DNA of 44,007 nucleotides from an uncultured Microbacteriaceae bacterium. Lineage in GTDB: Bacteria; Actinomycetota; Actinomycetes; Actinomycetales; Microbacteriaceae. Made by a program: the position numbers and the translations under genes. Positions 16,036 through 24,647 of this stretch are shown in pieces (positions within the stretch are counted from its first letter, which is position 1; each line of letters opens with the position of its first letter). Under the pieces are notes generated by a model. That model searched no databases. It saw only the letters and a program-made list of their open reading frames with translations, and was not told where the DNA came from. The DNA is taken from positions 1 through 44,007 of the forward strand of contig CAJAKC010000004.1 in NCBI GenBank assembly GCA_903940225.1. The letters run 5' to 3'.

Positions 16036-18699
16036 GTGACCGACAGCGCCCAGCCTACCCTTCTGCTCATCGACGGTCATTCCCTCGCGTTCAGGGCCTT
16101 CTATGCCCTCCCGCTCGAGTCGTTCCAGACTTCTGGCGGTCAGCACACCAACGCAATTCACGGTTTCCTGTCGATGTTCCTGACTATCTTGCAGAACGAA
16201 AAACCGACTCACGTGGCCGTCGCCTTCGACATCTCTCGGTATTCCTTCCGAACCGCCGAATACCCCGATTACAAGGGCACTCGAGGCGAAACTCCTCCCG
16301 AATTCATCGGCCAAGTACCCCTTCTGCAAGAAGCGCTCAAGGCCATGAACATCGTCACCATTCAGAAGGAAAATTTCGAAGCGGACGACATCCTCGCAAC
16401 ACTCGCAACCCAAGGCGCTGCCGCGGGAATGCACGTGCTCGTCGTATCGGGAGACCGCGACACGATCCAGCTCGTTACGCCTTCCGTGACACTGCTTTAC
16501 CCCAGTGCTCGTGGCGTTGCCGAACTCAAGCGTTACACGCCCGAATCGGTCGAGGAACGTTACGGGATTCGACCCGATCAGTACCCCGACATCGCAGCAC
16601 TGACAGGAGAAACCTCCGACAATTTGCCGGGCGTGGACAAAGTCGGAGAGAAAACGGCGGTGAAGTGGATTCAGCAGTACGGATCGCTCGACGAGGTTCT
16701 CGCACATCGCGACGAGATCGGGGGAGTCGTCGGTCAAAACTTGCGCGACCAAATCTCGAACGTGGAGCGCAACGCCAAGCTCAACAAACTTGTTCGTGAT
16801 GTCGAGTTACCCTTCCTGCCCGCCGACCTCGACCGTCGGGAAATCGATGGCCCCGCCGTTGTTGAGGTCTTCGATCGGCTGCAGTTCCGCACCCTCAAAC
16901 AGCGGGTCCTCGCGTTCGGTGGCGTCGACGCTTCAGCGATTCCGTCCATCGAACCAGAAGTGCTCAAACGTGTCACCGCAACCGCACCTGAGCCACGCCA
17001 CATTGGTGACGAGGAACTGTCCAAGTGGCTTGCCGACAATTCGGAGAAACGCCTTGGACTGGTCATCGAACCGGACATTGACGGCTTTGCGATCGGATTG
17101 GCTTCGGCAACCGATGCCGTACGTTCCGTTCGAGTCACCAATTCACTCGAACACACTGGTTTTGACGCGTGGCTGAGCTCGGACGCACCCAAAATTGTGC
17201 ACGACGGCAAGAAACTGATGCACCGGCTTGCCGACGCGGGTTTGACCTTGGCGGGCATTGTTCGCGATACCCGGATCGCGGCGTGGCTCGACAACACCTC
17301 CCTCAAGTCGCTCGATCTGCACGACGTTGCTCGCGCACTGACCGGGCTGGATGTGCCCGCTGCGGCACCCACCGATGAATTGGTACCGACCGTCGACTCG
17401 GCCGCACTTGCGACGACGGCATGGATTCTCACCCAGTTGGACGCAGAGCTCGAGGGCCGCCTCGATGAGGGACTGCAGACCGTTGAACGGGACATAGAAC
17501 TACCGTTGATTCCCGTTCTCGTTGACATGGAGCGCGCCGGAATTGCCGTCGATCGCGGAATTCTCGACGAGTTGTACGAGCGTTTGATGACTTCAGCAGA
17601 CACAACCGCCAAGAACCTCTTCGAGATGATTGGTCACGAGATGAATCTGTCATCGCCGAAACAACTCCAGGAAGTTCTCTTCGAACAACTGAAGATGCCC
17701 AAGACCCGGTCAACCAAGACGGGCTACTCGACCGACGCTGCTTCGCTGGCGGACCTCCAGGAGAAGAACCCCCACCCTTTCCTCGACGGGCTCCTGGAAC
17801 ACCGGGAACAAACCAAGTTGGCACAGATTGTCGAAACCCTGCGTAAGAGCATCCGGCCGGACGGTCGGATCCACACGTCGTTCGATCAGATTGGCGCACA
17901 AACCGGTCGTATGTCGTCGACAGATCCGAATCTGCAGAACATTCCGATTCGCAGTGACATCGGCGCGGAGATTCGGGCGGCCTTCATCAGTGATTCCGCT
18001 CACGAGACCCTCCTTACCGCGGACTACTCGCAGATCGAAATGCGGATTATGGCGCACTTGTCTGGTGACCCGGGACTCGTAGAAGCCTTCCGTTCCGGTG
18101 AGGACTTGCATCGATTCGTTGGGTCAAAAGTTTTCGCAGTCGAACCAGCAGACGTCACGCCAGCTATGCGATCCAAAGTGAAGGCGATGTCCTACGGTCT
18201 CGCTTACGGGCTCTCAGCATTCGGTCTCGCCAAGCAATTGAGAATAGAAAACTCGGAGGCGAAGGCTCTCATGAGCGACTACTTCGCGCGATTCGGCGCA
18301 GTCCGCGACTACTTGCGGTCGGGCGTTGAGCAGGCCCGCAAAGACTTGTTCACGACAACGGTGTTTGGACGGCGACGCAATTTTGCCGACCTGGCCAGTA
18401 GTAATCGAATGGTTCGCGACAGCGCCGAGCGTGCTGCGCTCAATGCACCGATTCAGGGAACGAGTGCGGACATCATGAAGATCGCGATGATTCGTGCAGC
18501 GGAGGCCGTTCGACTGGCCGGGCTGAAATCGCGACTCCTGTTGCAGGTGCACGATGAACTGGTCTTCGAAGTCGCACAAGGCGAGACCGCGCGGGTTCAG
18601 AAGATTGTCGAGGACGCCATGGAACACGCGGTGACGCTGTCGGTTCCCCTGGACGTTCAGGTCGGTGTCGGACATTCCTGGCACGAAGCGGGACACTAG
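16036..18699 (+). CDS. polA: DNA polymerase I
   Basis: Repair and Okazaki-fragment polymerase, 887 residues. The 5'-3' exonuclease domain (about 1-300) is intact: LLIDGHSLAFRAFYAL, DYKGTRGETP, ENFEADDILATLA, VSGDRDTIQL and TSDNLPGVDKVG. The middle domain (about 310-490) lacks the acidic residues of an active 3'-5' exonuclease: VIEP near residue 345 stands where DxE is expected, and HDGKKLMHRL replaces the NLKYD motif. Proofreading is therefore predicted to be lost, as known for other actinobacterial Pol I. The polymerase domain has motif A TADYSQIEMR (Asp663), motif B RSKVKAMSYGLAYG and motif C LLQVHDELVFE (Asp840, Glu841). The GTG start follows a TAGGCT hexamer by 6 bases, with no Shine-Dalgarno. 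Confidence 0.97.
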   Translation: MTDSAQPTLLLIDGHSLAFRAFYALPLESFQTSGGQHTNAIHGFLSMFLTILQNEKPTHVAVAFDISRYSFRTAEYPDYKGTRGETPPEFIGQVPLLQEALKAMNIVTIQKENFEADDILATLATQGAAAGMHVLVVSGDRDTIQLVTPSVTLLYPSARGVAELKRYTPESVEERYGIRPDQYPDIAALTGETSDNLPGVDKVGEKTAVKWIQQYGSLDEVLAHRDEIGGVVGQNLRDQISNVERNAKLNKLVRDVELPFLPADLDRREIDGPAVVEVFDRLQFRTLKQRVLAFGGVDASAIPSIEPEVLKRVTATAPEPRHIGDEELSKWLADNSEKRLGLVIEPDIDGFAIGLASATDAVRSVRVTNSLEHTGFDAWLSSDAPKIVHDGKKLMHRLADAGLTLAGIVRDTRIAAWLDNTSLKSLDLHDVARALTGLDVPAAAPTDELVPTVDSAALATTAWILTQLDAELEGRLDEGLQTVERDIELPLIPVLVDMERAGIAVDRGILDELYERLMTSADTTAKNLFEMIGHEMNLSSPKQLQEVLFEQLKMPKTRSTKTGYSTDAASLADLQEKNPHPFLDGLLEHREQTKLAQIVETLRKSIRPDGRIHTSFDQIGAQTGRMSSTDPNLQNIPIRSDIGAEIRAAFISDSAHETLLTADYSQIEMRIMAHLSGDPGLVEAFRSGEDLHRFVGSKVFAVEPADVTPAMRSKVKAMSYGLAYGLSAFGLAKQLRIENSEAKALMSDYFARFGAVRDYLRSGVEQARKDLFTTTVFGRRRNFADLASSNRMVRDSAERAALNAPIQGTSADIMKIAMIRAAEAVRLAGLKSRLLLQVHDELVFEVAQGETARVQKIVEDAMEHAVTLSVPLDVQVGVGHSWHEAGH

Positions 18700-18702
18700 G
18701 CT
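18697..18702 (+). promoter_or_regulatory. Putative -10 box of the DUF885 gene (TAGGCT) overlapping the polA stop
   Basis: TAGGCT starts with the polA TAG stop and ends 7 bases before the ATG at 18710. The arrangement would give a leaderless or nearly leaderless mRNA. Confidence 0.45.
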
Positions 18703-18709
18703 CCTGGAT

Positions 18710-20371
18710 ATGACGGAAAGAACTCCCACCGCAATTGACCTGGTCGCCGAGGAATGGGTCGACACCCTCTGTGAACTCGATCCCGACGCCAGAATCTGGC
18801 TCAGTCGCGAAGGTGACGTGACGGGTTTCGCCGATCTGTCGCCGGCCGGTGCTGAGGCCTCGCGCGCAGCCGTCGTGGCGACGCTGGCACAACTTCGTGC
18901 CGCAACCCCGGTTGATGAGATTGACCGCGTCACCAAACTCGACCTGGAACGGGAACTCGAGTTGTCCCTCGAGCTCAACGACGCGAAGTGGGAACTCCGA
19001 GACCTCAACAACATTGCGTCGCCCGCTCAAGGTTTGCGCGACATTTTTGACCTCATGCCAACCGACACCCACGACAATTGGGAAGCGATTGCTCACAAGT
19101 TGGCAAATCTGCCCGAAGCTCTCCGTGGCTATCGTGAATCACTGACACTCGGCATTTCCCAAGGCATCGTTCCGGCGAGGCGACAGGTTGTGGAAGTAAT
19201 CACCCAGGCGAAGCGCAACGCGGGTGCGGAAGGCTTCTTCGTCGACTTCGCAACGAACACCGCGCCGGCAGACCTGCCCGATTCACTAAAAAAGCTGTTG
19301 CACACGGCATCGGAAGCGGCTCGCAACGCGTACCTCGAGTTCGCTGGCTTTCTCGAGAACGAGCTTTCGCCCGCCGCCTCGGCGCGTGACGGAGTAGGCC
19401 GAGATCTTTACCAGCTGCATTCACGGAGTTTCGTCGGTGCAACGATTGACCTCGATGACACCTACGAGTGGGGAATCGCGGAGCTGCGTCGAATGGTCGA
19501 CGAGCAAGAGTCAATCGCGAAGCGACTGAGTGGCGGTGGGGGAGTTGCCGAAGCGGTCGCTGCCCTTGATGCTGACCCCAACCGGAAGATTCACGGGACG
19601 GACGCCCTTCAGGCGTGGATGCAGAAGCTCTCGGACAACGCGGTTCGCGAACTGGGGAAAACACACTTCGATATCGCGGAACCCATGCGCAAGCTCGAGT
19701 GCATGATCGCCCCGACGAAAGACGGTGGAATCTATTACACGGGCCCGTCGGATGATTTTGCTCGTCCTGGGCGCATGTGGTGGAGCGTCCCAGAGGGTGT
19801 CACCGAGTTTGACACCTGGCGTGAAACCACGAACGTTTACCACGAAGGCGTTCCCGGCCACCACTTGCAGATTGCCCAGGCGACCTACAACAGCGCGGAA
19901 CTCAACACATGGCGGCGCACCCTCGCCGGAACAAGCGGACACGCCGAGGGTTGGGCACTGTACGCCGAGCGGCTGATGGATGAACTCGGCTATCTAGCGG
20001 ACGACGGCGATCGATTCGGCATGCTCGACGGGCAGCGTATGCGTGCGGCGCGTGTTGTCTTGGATATCGGCGTGCACCTCGGCAAGCCGCGACCAGACGG
20101 AAACGGGACCTGGGATGCGGATTACGCCTTCCAGTTCATGCGTGACAACGTCCTCATGGAAGATGAATTCGTGCGCTTCGAGGTCAATCGTTACCTCGGA
20201 TGGCCGGGCCAAGCTCCGTCGTACAAGGTTGGCCAACGAATCTTTGAGGATCTGCGGGCAGAGTCGGCTCGTCGAGAAGGGTCGGCGTTTTCCCTGAAGG
20301 CCTGGCACAAGCGCGTCCTCGACATTGGCGGAGTCGGTCTCGACACGCTGAAAACTGCCGTTCTCGACTAG
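18710..20371 (+). CDS. DUF885 family protein, putative zinc carboxypeptidase-like hydrolase
   Basis: A 553-residue helical protein of the DUF885 family. Near the C-terminal third it has VYHEGVPGHHLQIAQ (His378, Glu379, His384/385) and GHAEGWALYAERL (Glu413). These resemble an HExxxGHH metal site with a downstream glutamate, so a zinc peptidase activity is plausible but unproven. No signal peptide or membrane segment is seen, which suggests a cytosolic location. The frame is open 15 codons further into polA, but the ATG at 18710 gives the normal N-terminus (TAIDLVAEEW) and lies 7 bases after a TAGGCT hexamer. It sits alone between polA and rpsA. Confidence 0.85.
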   Translation: MTERTPTAIDLVAEEWVDTLCELDPDARIWLSREGDVTGFADLSPAGAEASRAAVVATLAQLRAATPVDEIDRVTKLDLERELELSLELNDAKWELRDLNNIASPAQGLRDIFDLMPTDTHDNWEAIAHKLANLPEALRGYRESLTLGISQGIVPARRQVVEVITQAKRNAGAEGFFVDFATNTAPADLPDSLKKLLHTASEAARNAYLEFAGFLENELSPAASARDGVGRDLYQLHSRSFVGATIDLDDTYEWGIAELRRMVDEQESIAKRLSGGGGVAEAVAALDADPNRKIHGTDALQAWMQKLSDNAVRELGKTHFDIAEPMRKLECMIAPTKDGGIYYTGPSDDFARPGRMWWSVPEGVTEFDTWRETTNVYHEGVPGHHLQIAQATYNSAELNTWRRTLAGTSGHAEGWALYAERLMDELGYLADDGDRFGMLDGQRMRAARVVLDIGVHLGKPRPDGNGTWDADYAFQFMRDNVLMEDEFVRFEVNRYLGWPGQAPSYKVGQRIFEDLRAESARREGSAFSLKAWHKRVLDIGGVGLDTLKTAVLD

Positions 20372-20380
20372 AAAGCCTGT

Positions 20381-20410
20381 TTGCGCAGCCTGCGATTGTC
20401 GCGGTAGACT
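20381..20410 (+). promoter_or_regulatory. rpsA promoter (TTGCGC - 18 bases - TAGACT)
   Basis: TTGCGC (20381-20386) and TAGACT (20405-20410) with an 18-base spacer form the best sigma-A type promoter in the window. The expected start near 20417 gives rpsA a leader of about 87 bases. Confidence 0.6.
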
Positions 20411-20415
20411 GGGGC

Positions 20416-20431
20416 GTTGCCAACCGGCAAC
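20416..20431 (+). promoter_or_regulatory. Hairpin at the 5' end of the rpsA leader
   Basis: GTTGCC (20416-20421) pairs perfectly with GGCAAC (20426-20431) around the loop AACC, right at the predicted transcript start. It could stabilise the 5' end or take part in S1 autoregulation. Function is inferred only. Confidence 0.4.
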
Positions 20432-20503
20432 AATTCCCTGTCCGCCGCCCGCGTGATGAGAATTACGTGGGCATTATTTATGCCCTCCGGAGCAAACCAA
20501 CCT

Positions 20504-21958
20504 ATGACTACACCCCAGACCAAGCAGGTCGCAATCAATGACATCGGAACAGCCGAGCAATTCCTCGCCGAAGTTGAAAAGACGCTGAAATTCTTCAACG
20601 ACGGAGACCTCATCGAAGGTACCGTCGTCAAGGTCGATCGTGACGAGGTTCTCCTCGACGTCGGCTACAAGACGGAGGGTGTCATCCCCATCCGCGAACT
20701 TTCCATCAAGCACGACGTCAACCCCGAAGATGTTGTCGCCGTCGGTGATGTCGTCGAGGCACTGGTTCTCCAGAAGGAAGACAAAGAAGGTCGCCTCATC
20801 CTGTCGAAGAAGCGCGCACAGTACGAGCGCGCGTGGGGAGACGTCGAAAAGGTCAAGGAAGCCGACGGGATTGTTACCGGAACGGTTATCGAAGTTGTCA
20901 AGGGTGGGCTCATCGTCGACATCGGGCTCCGCGGATTCCTGCCAGCGTCGCTCATCGAACTTCGTCGCGTTCGCGACCTGACTCCCTACCTCGGCCAGGA
21001 AATCGAAGCGAAGATTCTCGAACTCGACAAGAACCGCAACAACGTCGTTCTGTCACGCCGCGCTCTGCTCGAGCAGAGCCAGTCCGAGAGCCGCAGCCAG
21101 ATTCTGGGCAACATCACGAAGGGTCAGATCCGCAAGGGTGTCATCTCGTCGATCGTCAACTTCGGTGCTTTCGTTGACCTTGGTGGCGTTGACGGTCTCA
21201 TCCACGTTTCCGAACTGTCGTGGAAGCACATCGAGCACGCTTCGGAAGTTGTCGAGATCGGTCAAGAAGTCACCGTCGAGGTTCTCGAGGTCGAAAACGA
21301 CCGCGAGCGCATCTCGCTCTCGCTCAAGGCGACTCAGGAAGACCCGTGGCAGGTGTTCGCGCGCGAACACGCTATCGGTGAAATCGCGCCCGGGAAGGTC
21401 ACCAAGCTCGTTCAGTTCGGTGCTTTTGTCCGCGTCGCCGACGGCATCGAAGGCCTCGTTCACATCTCCGAACTCTCGGGTCGCCACATCGAACTTGCCG
21501 AGCAGGCTGTTTCGGTCGGCGATGACGTGTTCGTCAAGATAATCGACATCGACCTCGAGCGTCGACGCATCTCGCTCTCGCTCAAGCAGGCCAACGACGG
21601 CGTAGACCCCGAGGGAACCGAGTTCGACCCGGCCCTCTACGGAATGCCCACCGACTATGACGAGAGTGGCGCCTACCGCTACCCCGAGGGCTTCGACCCA
21701 GCTACGGGCGACTGGAAAGACGGATTCGACGACCAGCGCGGCAAGTGGGAAGTTGACTACGGAGCCGCTCAGGCCCGCTGGGAAGCCCACAAGAAGCAGG
21801 TTGCTCGCATGAACGCCGAAGCTGAAGCGTTCCCCGAGGTTGCTCCGGCCGCTGAGGCCGCTGTAGCTGTTCCCGTCGAGGAATCGGCTGGAACTCTCGC
21901 TGAGGACGAGCAACTCACGGCACTCCGCGACAAGCTCGCGGGTAACGACGCCGAGTAG
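20504..21958 (+). CDS. rpsA: 30S ribosomal protein S1
   Basis: mRNA-binding ribosomal protein with four S1 OB-fold repeats, the actinobacterial number. They begin around GDLIEGTVVKVDRDEVLLD, GIVTGTVIEVVKGGLIVD, GQIRKGVISSIVNFGAFVD and GEIAPGKVTKLVQFGAFVR. The repeats are followed by an acidic tail with aromatic-rich segments (YRYPEGFDPATGDWKDGF, GKWEVDYGAAQARWE) seen in actinobacterial S1 proteins. The protein has 484 residues. The frame is open for 29 more codons upstream, but MTTPQTKQVAIND is the conserved N-terminus and CCGGAG at 20487-20492 precedes the ATG at 20504. An 87-base leader and a strong terminator flank it, so it is probably monocistronic. Confidence 0.96.
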   Translation: MTTPQTKQVAINDIGTAEQFLAEVEKTLKFFNDGDLIEGTVVKVDRDEVLLDVGYKTEGVIPIRELSIKHDVNPEDVVAVGDVVEALVLQKEDKEGRLILSKKRAQYERAWGDVEKVKEADGIVTGTVIEVVKGGLIVDIGLRGFLPASLIELRRVRDLTPYLGQEIEAKILELDKNRNNVVLSRRALLEQSQSESRSQILGNITKGQIRKGVISSIVNFGAFVDLGGVDGLIHVSELSWKHIEHASEVVEIGQEVTVEVLEVENDRERISLSLKATQEDPWQVFAREHAIGEIAPGKVTKLVQFGAFVRVADGIEGLVHISELSGRHIELAEQAVSVGDDVFVKIIDIDLERRRISLSLKQANDGVDPEGTEFDPALYGMPTDYDESGAYRYPEGFDPATGDWKDGFDDQRGKWEVDYGAAQARWEAHKKQVARMNAEAEAFPEVAPAAEAAVAVPVEESAGTLAEDEQLTALRDKLAGNDAE

Positions 21959-21975
21959 GTCCTAGCAATGACAAT

Positions 21976-22002
21976 GGGTGTCCGCGGAAGCGGGCGCCCT
22001 TT
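21976..22002 (+). terminator. Intrinsic terminator after rpsA
   Basis: GGGTGTCCGC (21976-21985) pairs over 10 positions, two of them wobbles, with GCGGGCGCCC (21990-21999) around a GGAA tetraloop, then TTT. The outer bases ACA...TGT extend the pairing. It lies 17 bases after the rpsA stop and ends just before the coaE -10 box. Confidence 0.75.
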
Positions 22003-22007
22003 GTCGT

Positions 22008-22013
22008 TACGCT
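22008..22013 (+). promoter_or_regulatory. Putative -10 box of coaE (TACGCT), leaderless
   Basis: TACGCT ends exactly 6 bases before the GTG at 22020. The region where a -35 would lie is occupied by the rpsA terminator hairpin. Confidence 0.45.
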
Positions 22014-22019
22014 AGAAGT

Positions 22020-22628
22020 GTGCCGTTGATTGCAGTAACGGGCGGGATAGCCGCCGGAAAGTCGACCGTGTGCTCACGACTGCGTGAGCTCGGCGCACAC
22101 GTCGAATCCGCAGACGAGCTTGTCCGCTATGTGCAACGCAAGGGAAGCCCCGTTCTTGACGAGATTCGCACGCGCTTCGGGCTCGGTGTCATCGACGAGG
22201 CCGGTGATCTTGACCGGGCCGCCCTGGGACGACTCGTGTTCGACGACGCCGATGCGCGCCGCGACCTCGAAGCGATCGTGCACCCGGCCATCGGCATTGA
22301 ACTGCACAAACGTATTGCCGAGGCGTCTGCGACAAATCCGAACTCCGTCATTGTCTATGACATTCCGCTGCTCGTCGAAACAAATCGTGCCAATGAGTTT
22401 GATGGCGTCATCGCTCTTGCGTGCGACCCGGAGATACGCGGGCAACGCCTGATGGAACTCCGAGGGTTGAGTGCTCAGGAAGCCGAATCGCGCATCGCCG
22501 CGCAGGCTACCGAGGAAGAACGCATTCGGGTAGCGGACTGGGTTGTCAACACCGAGGGGTCACTTCAGCAGACTCTCGATCAAGTCGATGCGGTATGGGC
22601 GGAAATCCTCGACTCCTCCCGCGCCTAA
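22020..22628 (+). CDS. coaE: Dephospho-CoA kinase
   Basis: Phosphorylates the 3'-hydroxyl of dephospho-CoA, the last step of coenzyme A synthesis. The 202-residue P-loop kinase begins PLIAVTGGIAAGKSTV, followed by ESADELVRYVQ, RRDLEAIVHPAIG, YDIPLLVET and DPEIRGQRLMELRGLS. The frame is open 14 codons further into the terminator region, but the GTG at 22020 puts the P-loop at its usual place near the N-terminus and is preceded 6 bases away by TACGCT. Mycobacterial CoaE has a long extra C-terminal GrpB-like domain; this one does not. Confidence 0.95.
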   Translation: MPLIAVTGGIAAGKSTVCSRLRELGAHVESADELVRYVQRKGSPVLDEIRTRFGLGVIDEAGDLDRAALGRLVFDDADARRDLEAIVHPAIGIELHKRIAEASATNPNSVIVYDIPLLVETNRANEFDGVIALACDPEIRGQRLMELRGLSAQEAESRIAAQATEEERIRVADWVVNTEGSLQQTLDQVDAVWAEILDSSRA

Positions 22629-22631
22629 TCT
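22626..22631 (+). promoter_or_regulatory. Putative -10 box of uvrB (TAATCT) overlapping the coaE stop
   Basis: TAATCT starts with the coaE TAA and ends exactly 6 bases before the ATG at 22638, consistent with leaderless uvrB mRNA. I see no LexA-type operator around it. Confidence 0.5.
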
Positions 22632-22637
22632 GGACTT

Positions 22638-24632
22638 ATGGAACCGACTCGCGCCGTACGACCGTTCGAGGTCATTAGCGAGTACGTTCCCAGCGGCGAC
22701 CAGCCTCACGCAATCAAGGAACTCGCCGCGCGCATCAACGCGGGCGAAACCAACATTGTCTTGCTCGGTGCAACGGGAACCGGCAAGTCCGCCACGACCG
22801 CGTGGCTGATCGAGCAGATTCAGCGGCCTGCTCTCGTTCTTGCACACAACAAGACTCTCGCTGCACAGTTGGCGACCGAGTTCCGCGAACTCATGCCGGA
22901 GAACGCCGTTGAATACTTCGTCTCGTATTACGACTATTACCAGCCCGAGGCGTATGTTCCACAGACAGACACGTTCATCGAAAAAGACACCAGCATCAAC
23001 GAAGAGGTCGAGCGACTGCGTCACTCCACCACGAATTCGTTACTGTCTCGACGAGACGTCATCGTGGTGTCAACCGTTTCGTGTATTTACGGTTTGGGAT
23101 CGTCCTCCGAATATCTCGAGGCGATGCTCGCTGTCCAGGTTGGTCAGAAGATTTCGCGAACCGAGATTGTTAAGAAGTTTGTGGGAATGCAATACGAGAG
23201 AAACGATGTCGATTTCAGCCGTGGCAAGTTCCGCGTGCGCGGTGACACGATTGAAATCATTCCGCAGTACGAAGAGCTCGCCATCCGAATTGAGATGTTC
23301 GGCGACGAAATCGAAGCCCTCTACCAACTGCATCCGCTGACGGCCGAGGTGATCCAGCAAATGGATTCCATTGCGATTTTTCCCGCAACTCACTACGCGG
23401 CGAGTCGAGAAACCATGATTCGCGCCATGGCGGACATCAAGGCCGAGCTTGCGATTCGACTGGAAGAACTAGAAGGACAAAACAAACTGCTGGAGGCGCA
23501 GAGGCTCCGAATGCGCACGACGTACGATCTCGAGATGATGGAGCAAATCGGATTCTGTTCCGGCATCGAAAACTATTCGATGCACATGGACGGCCGACAG
23601 CCCGGCGAGCCTCCCCACACTCTGCTGGACTATTTCCCCGACGATTTCGTGGTGATCATCGACGAATCGCACGTGACCATTCCGCAGGTCGGTGCCATGT
23701 ACGAGGGTGACGCGAGTCGAAAGCGAACACTCGTTGATCACGGGTTCCGCCTACCGAGCGCACTCGACAACCGACCGCTCAAGTTCCAAGAGTTTCTCGA
23801 CCGCGTCGGACAAAAGGTGTACCTGTCGGCAACCCCCGGAAAGTACGAGATGGGTGTCGCCGACGGAATTGTCGAACAGATCATTCGACCGACCGGGCTG
23901 GTGGACCCGCAGATTGTGGTGAAACCAACCAAGGGACAGGTCGATGACGTGCTCGAGAGCATCCGAGAGCGCGTGGCAAAAGACGAGCGCGTTCTCATCA
24001 CAACGTTGACGAAAAAGATGTCCGAGGACCTCACCGATTACCTTCGTGGCATGGGGGTCAAGGTCGAGTACCTCCACTCGGACGTGGACACGCTGCGACG
24101 CGTCGAGTTGTTGTCGGAGTTGCGTGCAGGAAGGTTTGACGTGCTGGTCGGAATCAACCTGTTGCGTGAGGGTCTTGACCTCCCGGAAGTGTCCCTCGTG
24201 GCCGTGTTTGATGCAGACAAGCAGGGTTTTCTTCGCAGTGCGACATCGCTCATTCAGACCATTGGGCGCGCCGCCCGCAACGTGTCGGGCGAAGTTCATC
24301 TTTACGCCGATTCCATCACCGCCGCCATGAAACAAGCCATGGATGAGACCGATCGTCGACGGGAGAAACAGGTTGCGTACAACCTGGAACACGGAATTGA
24401 CCCAACACCGCTGCGAAAGCGGATAGCCGACATTACCGAAACCCTCGCGCGTGAGATTGCCGATACCGAAATGCTGGGCATACGAAGCGACGATCTCGAG
24501 TTGACGATCGACCAACTGACTGCCCAGATGGTGGCCGCCGCTACAGAACTCAGGTTCGAACTCGCGGCGCGGTTGCGCGACGAGATCCATGACATGAAGA
24601 AGTCCCTGCGGCAAGCCCGCGAACTGGGCTGA
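22638..24632 (+). CDS. uvrB: Excinuclease ABC subunit B
   Basis: DNA-damage verification helicase of nucleotide excision repair, 664 residues. The Walker A motif is GATGTGKS at residues 44-51. The beta-hairpin region that clamps DNA is [14 protein letters not shown]. Other helicase motifs are [16 protein letters not shown], the domain VI segment [14 protein letters not shown] and QTIGRAARN. The C-terminal UVR domain that binds UvrC is present ([19 protein letters not shown]). It is followed by uvrA after 15 bases and then uvrC, so all three excinuclease subunits lie together, a tighter grouping than in mycobacteria. Confidence 0.97.
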   Translation: MEPTRAVRPFEVISEYVPSGDQPHAIKELAARINAGETNIVLLGATGTGKSATTAWLIEQIQRPALVLAHNKTLAAQLATEFRELMPENAVEYFVSYYDYYQPEAYVPQTDTFIEKDTSINEEVERLRHSTTNSLLSRRDVIVVSTVSCIYGLGSSSEYLEAMLAVQVGQKISRTEIVKKFVGMQYERNDVDFSRGKFRVRGDTIEIIPQYEELAIRIEMFGDEIEALYQLHPLTAEVIQQMDSIAIFPATHYAASRETMIRAMADIKAELAIRLEELEGQNKLLEAQRLRMRTTYDLEMMEQIGFCSGIENYSMHMDGRQPGEPPHTLLDYFPDDFVVIIDESHVTIPQVGAMYEGDASRKRTLVDHGFRLPSALDNRPLKFQEFLDRVGQKVYLSATPGKYEMGVADGIVEQIIRPTGLVDPQIVVKPTKGQVDDVLESIRERVAKDERVLITTLTKKMSEDLTDYLRGMGVKVEYLHSDVDTLRRVELLSELRAGRFDVLVGINLLREGLDLPEVSLVAVFDADKQGFLRSATSLIQTIGRAARNVSGEVHLYADSITAAMKQAMDETDRRREKQVAYNLEHGIDPTPLRKRIADITETLAREIADTEMLGIRSDDLELTIDQLTAQMVAAATELRFELAARLRDEIHDMKKSLRQARELG

Positions 24633-24635
24633 CCG

Positions 24636-24641
24636 TAGGAT
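24636..24641 (+). promoter_or_regulatory. Putative -10 box of uvrA (TAGGAT), leaderless
   Basis: TAGGAT ends exactly 6 bases before the GTG at 24648, in the 15-base gap after uvrB. No Shine-Dalgarno is present. Confidence 0.45.
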
Positions 24642-24647
24642 TGACTA

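Noticed and set aside
20417-20503. N-terminal extension of S1 from a TTG at 20417 or the ATG at 20456
   Set aside because: The extra residues do not resemble S1 proteins, and the ATG at 20504 has CCGGAG upstream and the conserved N-terminus.
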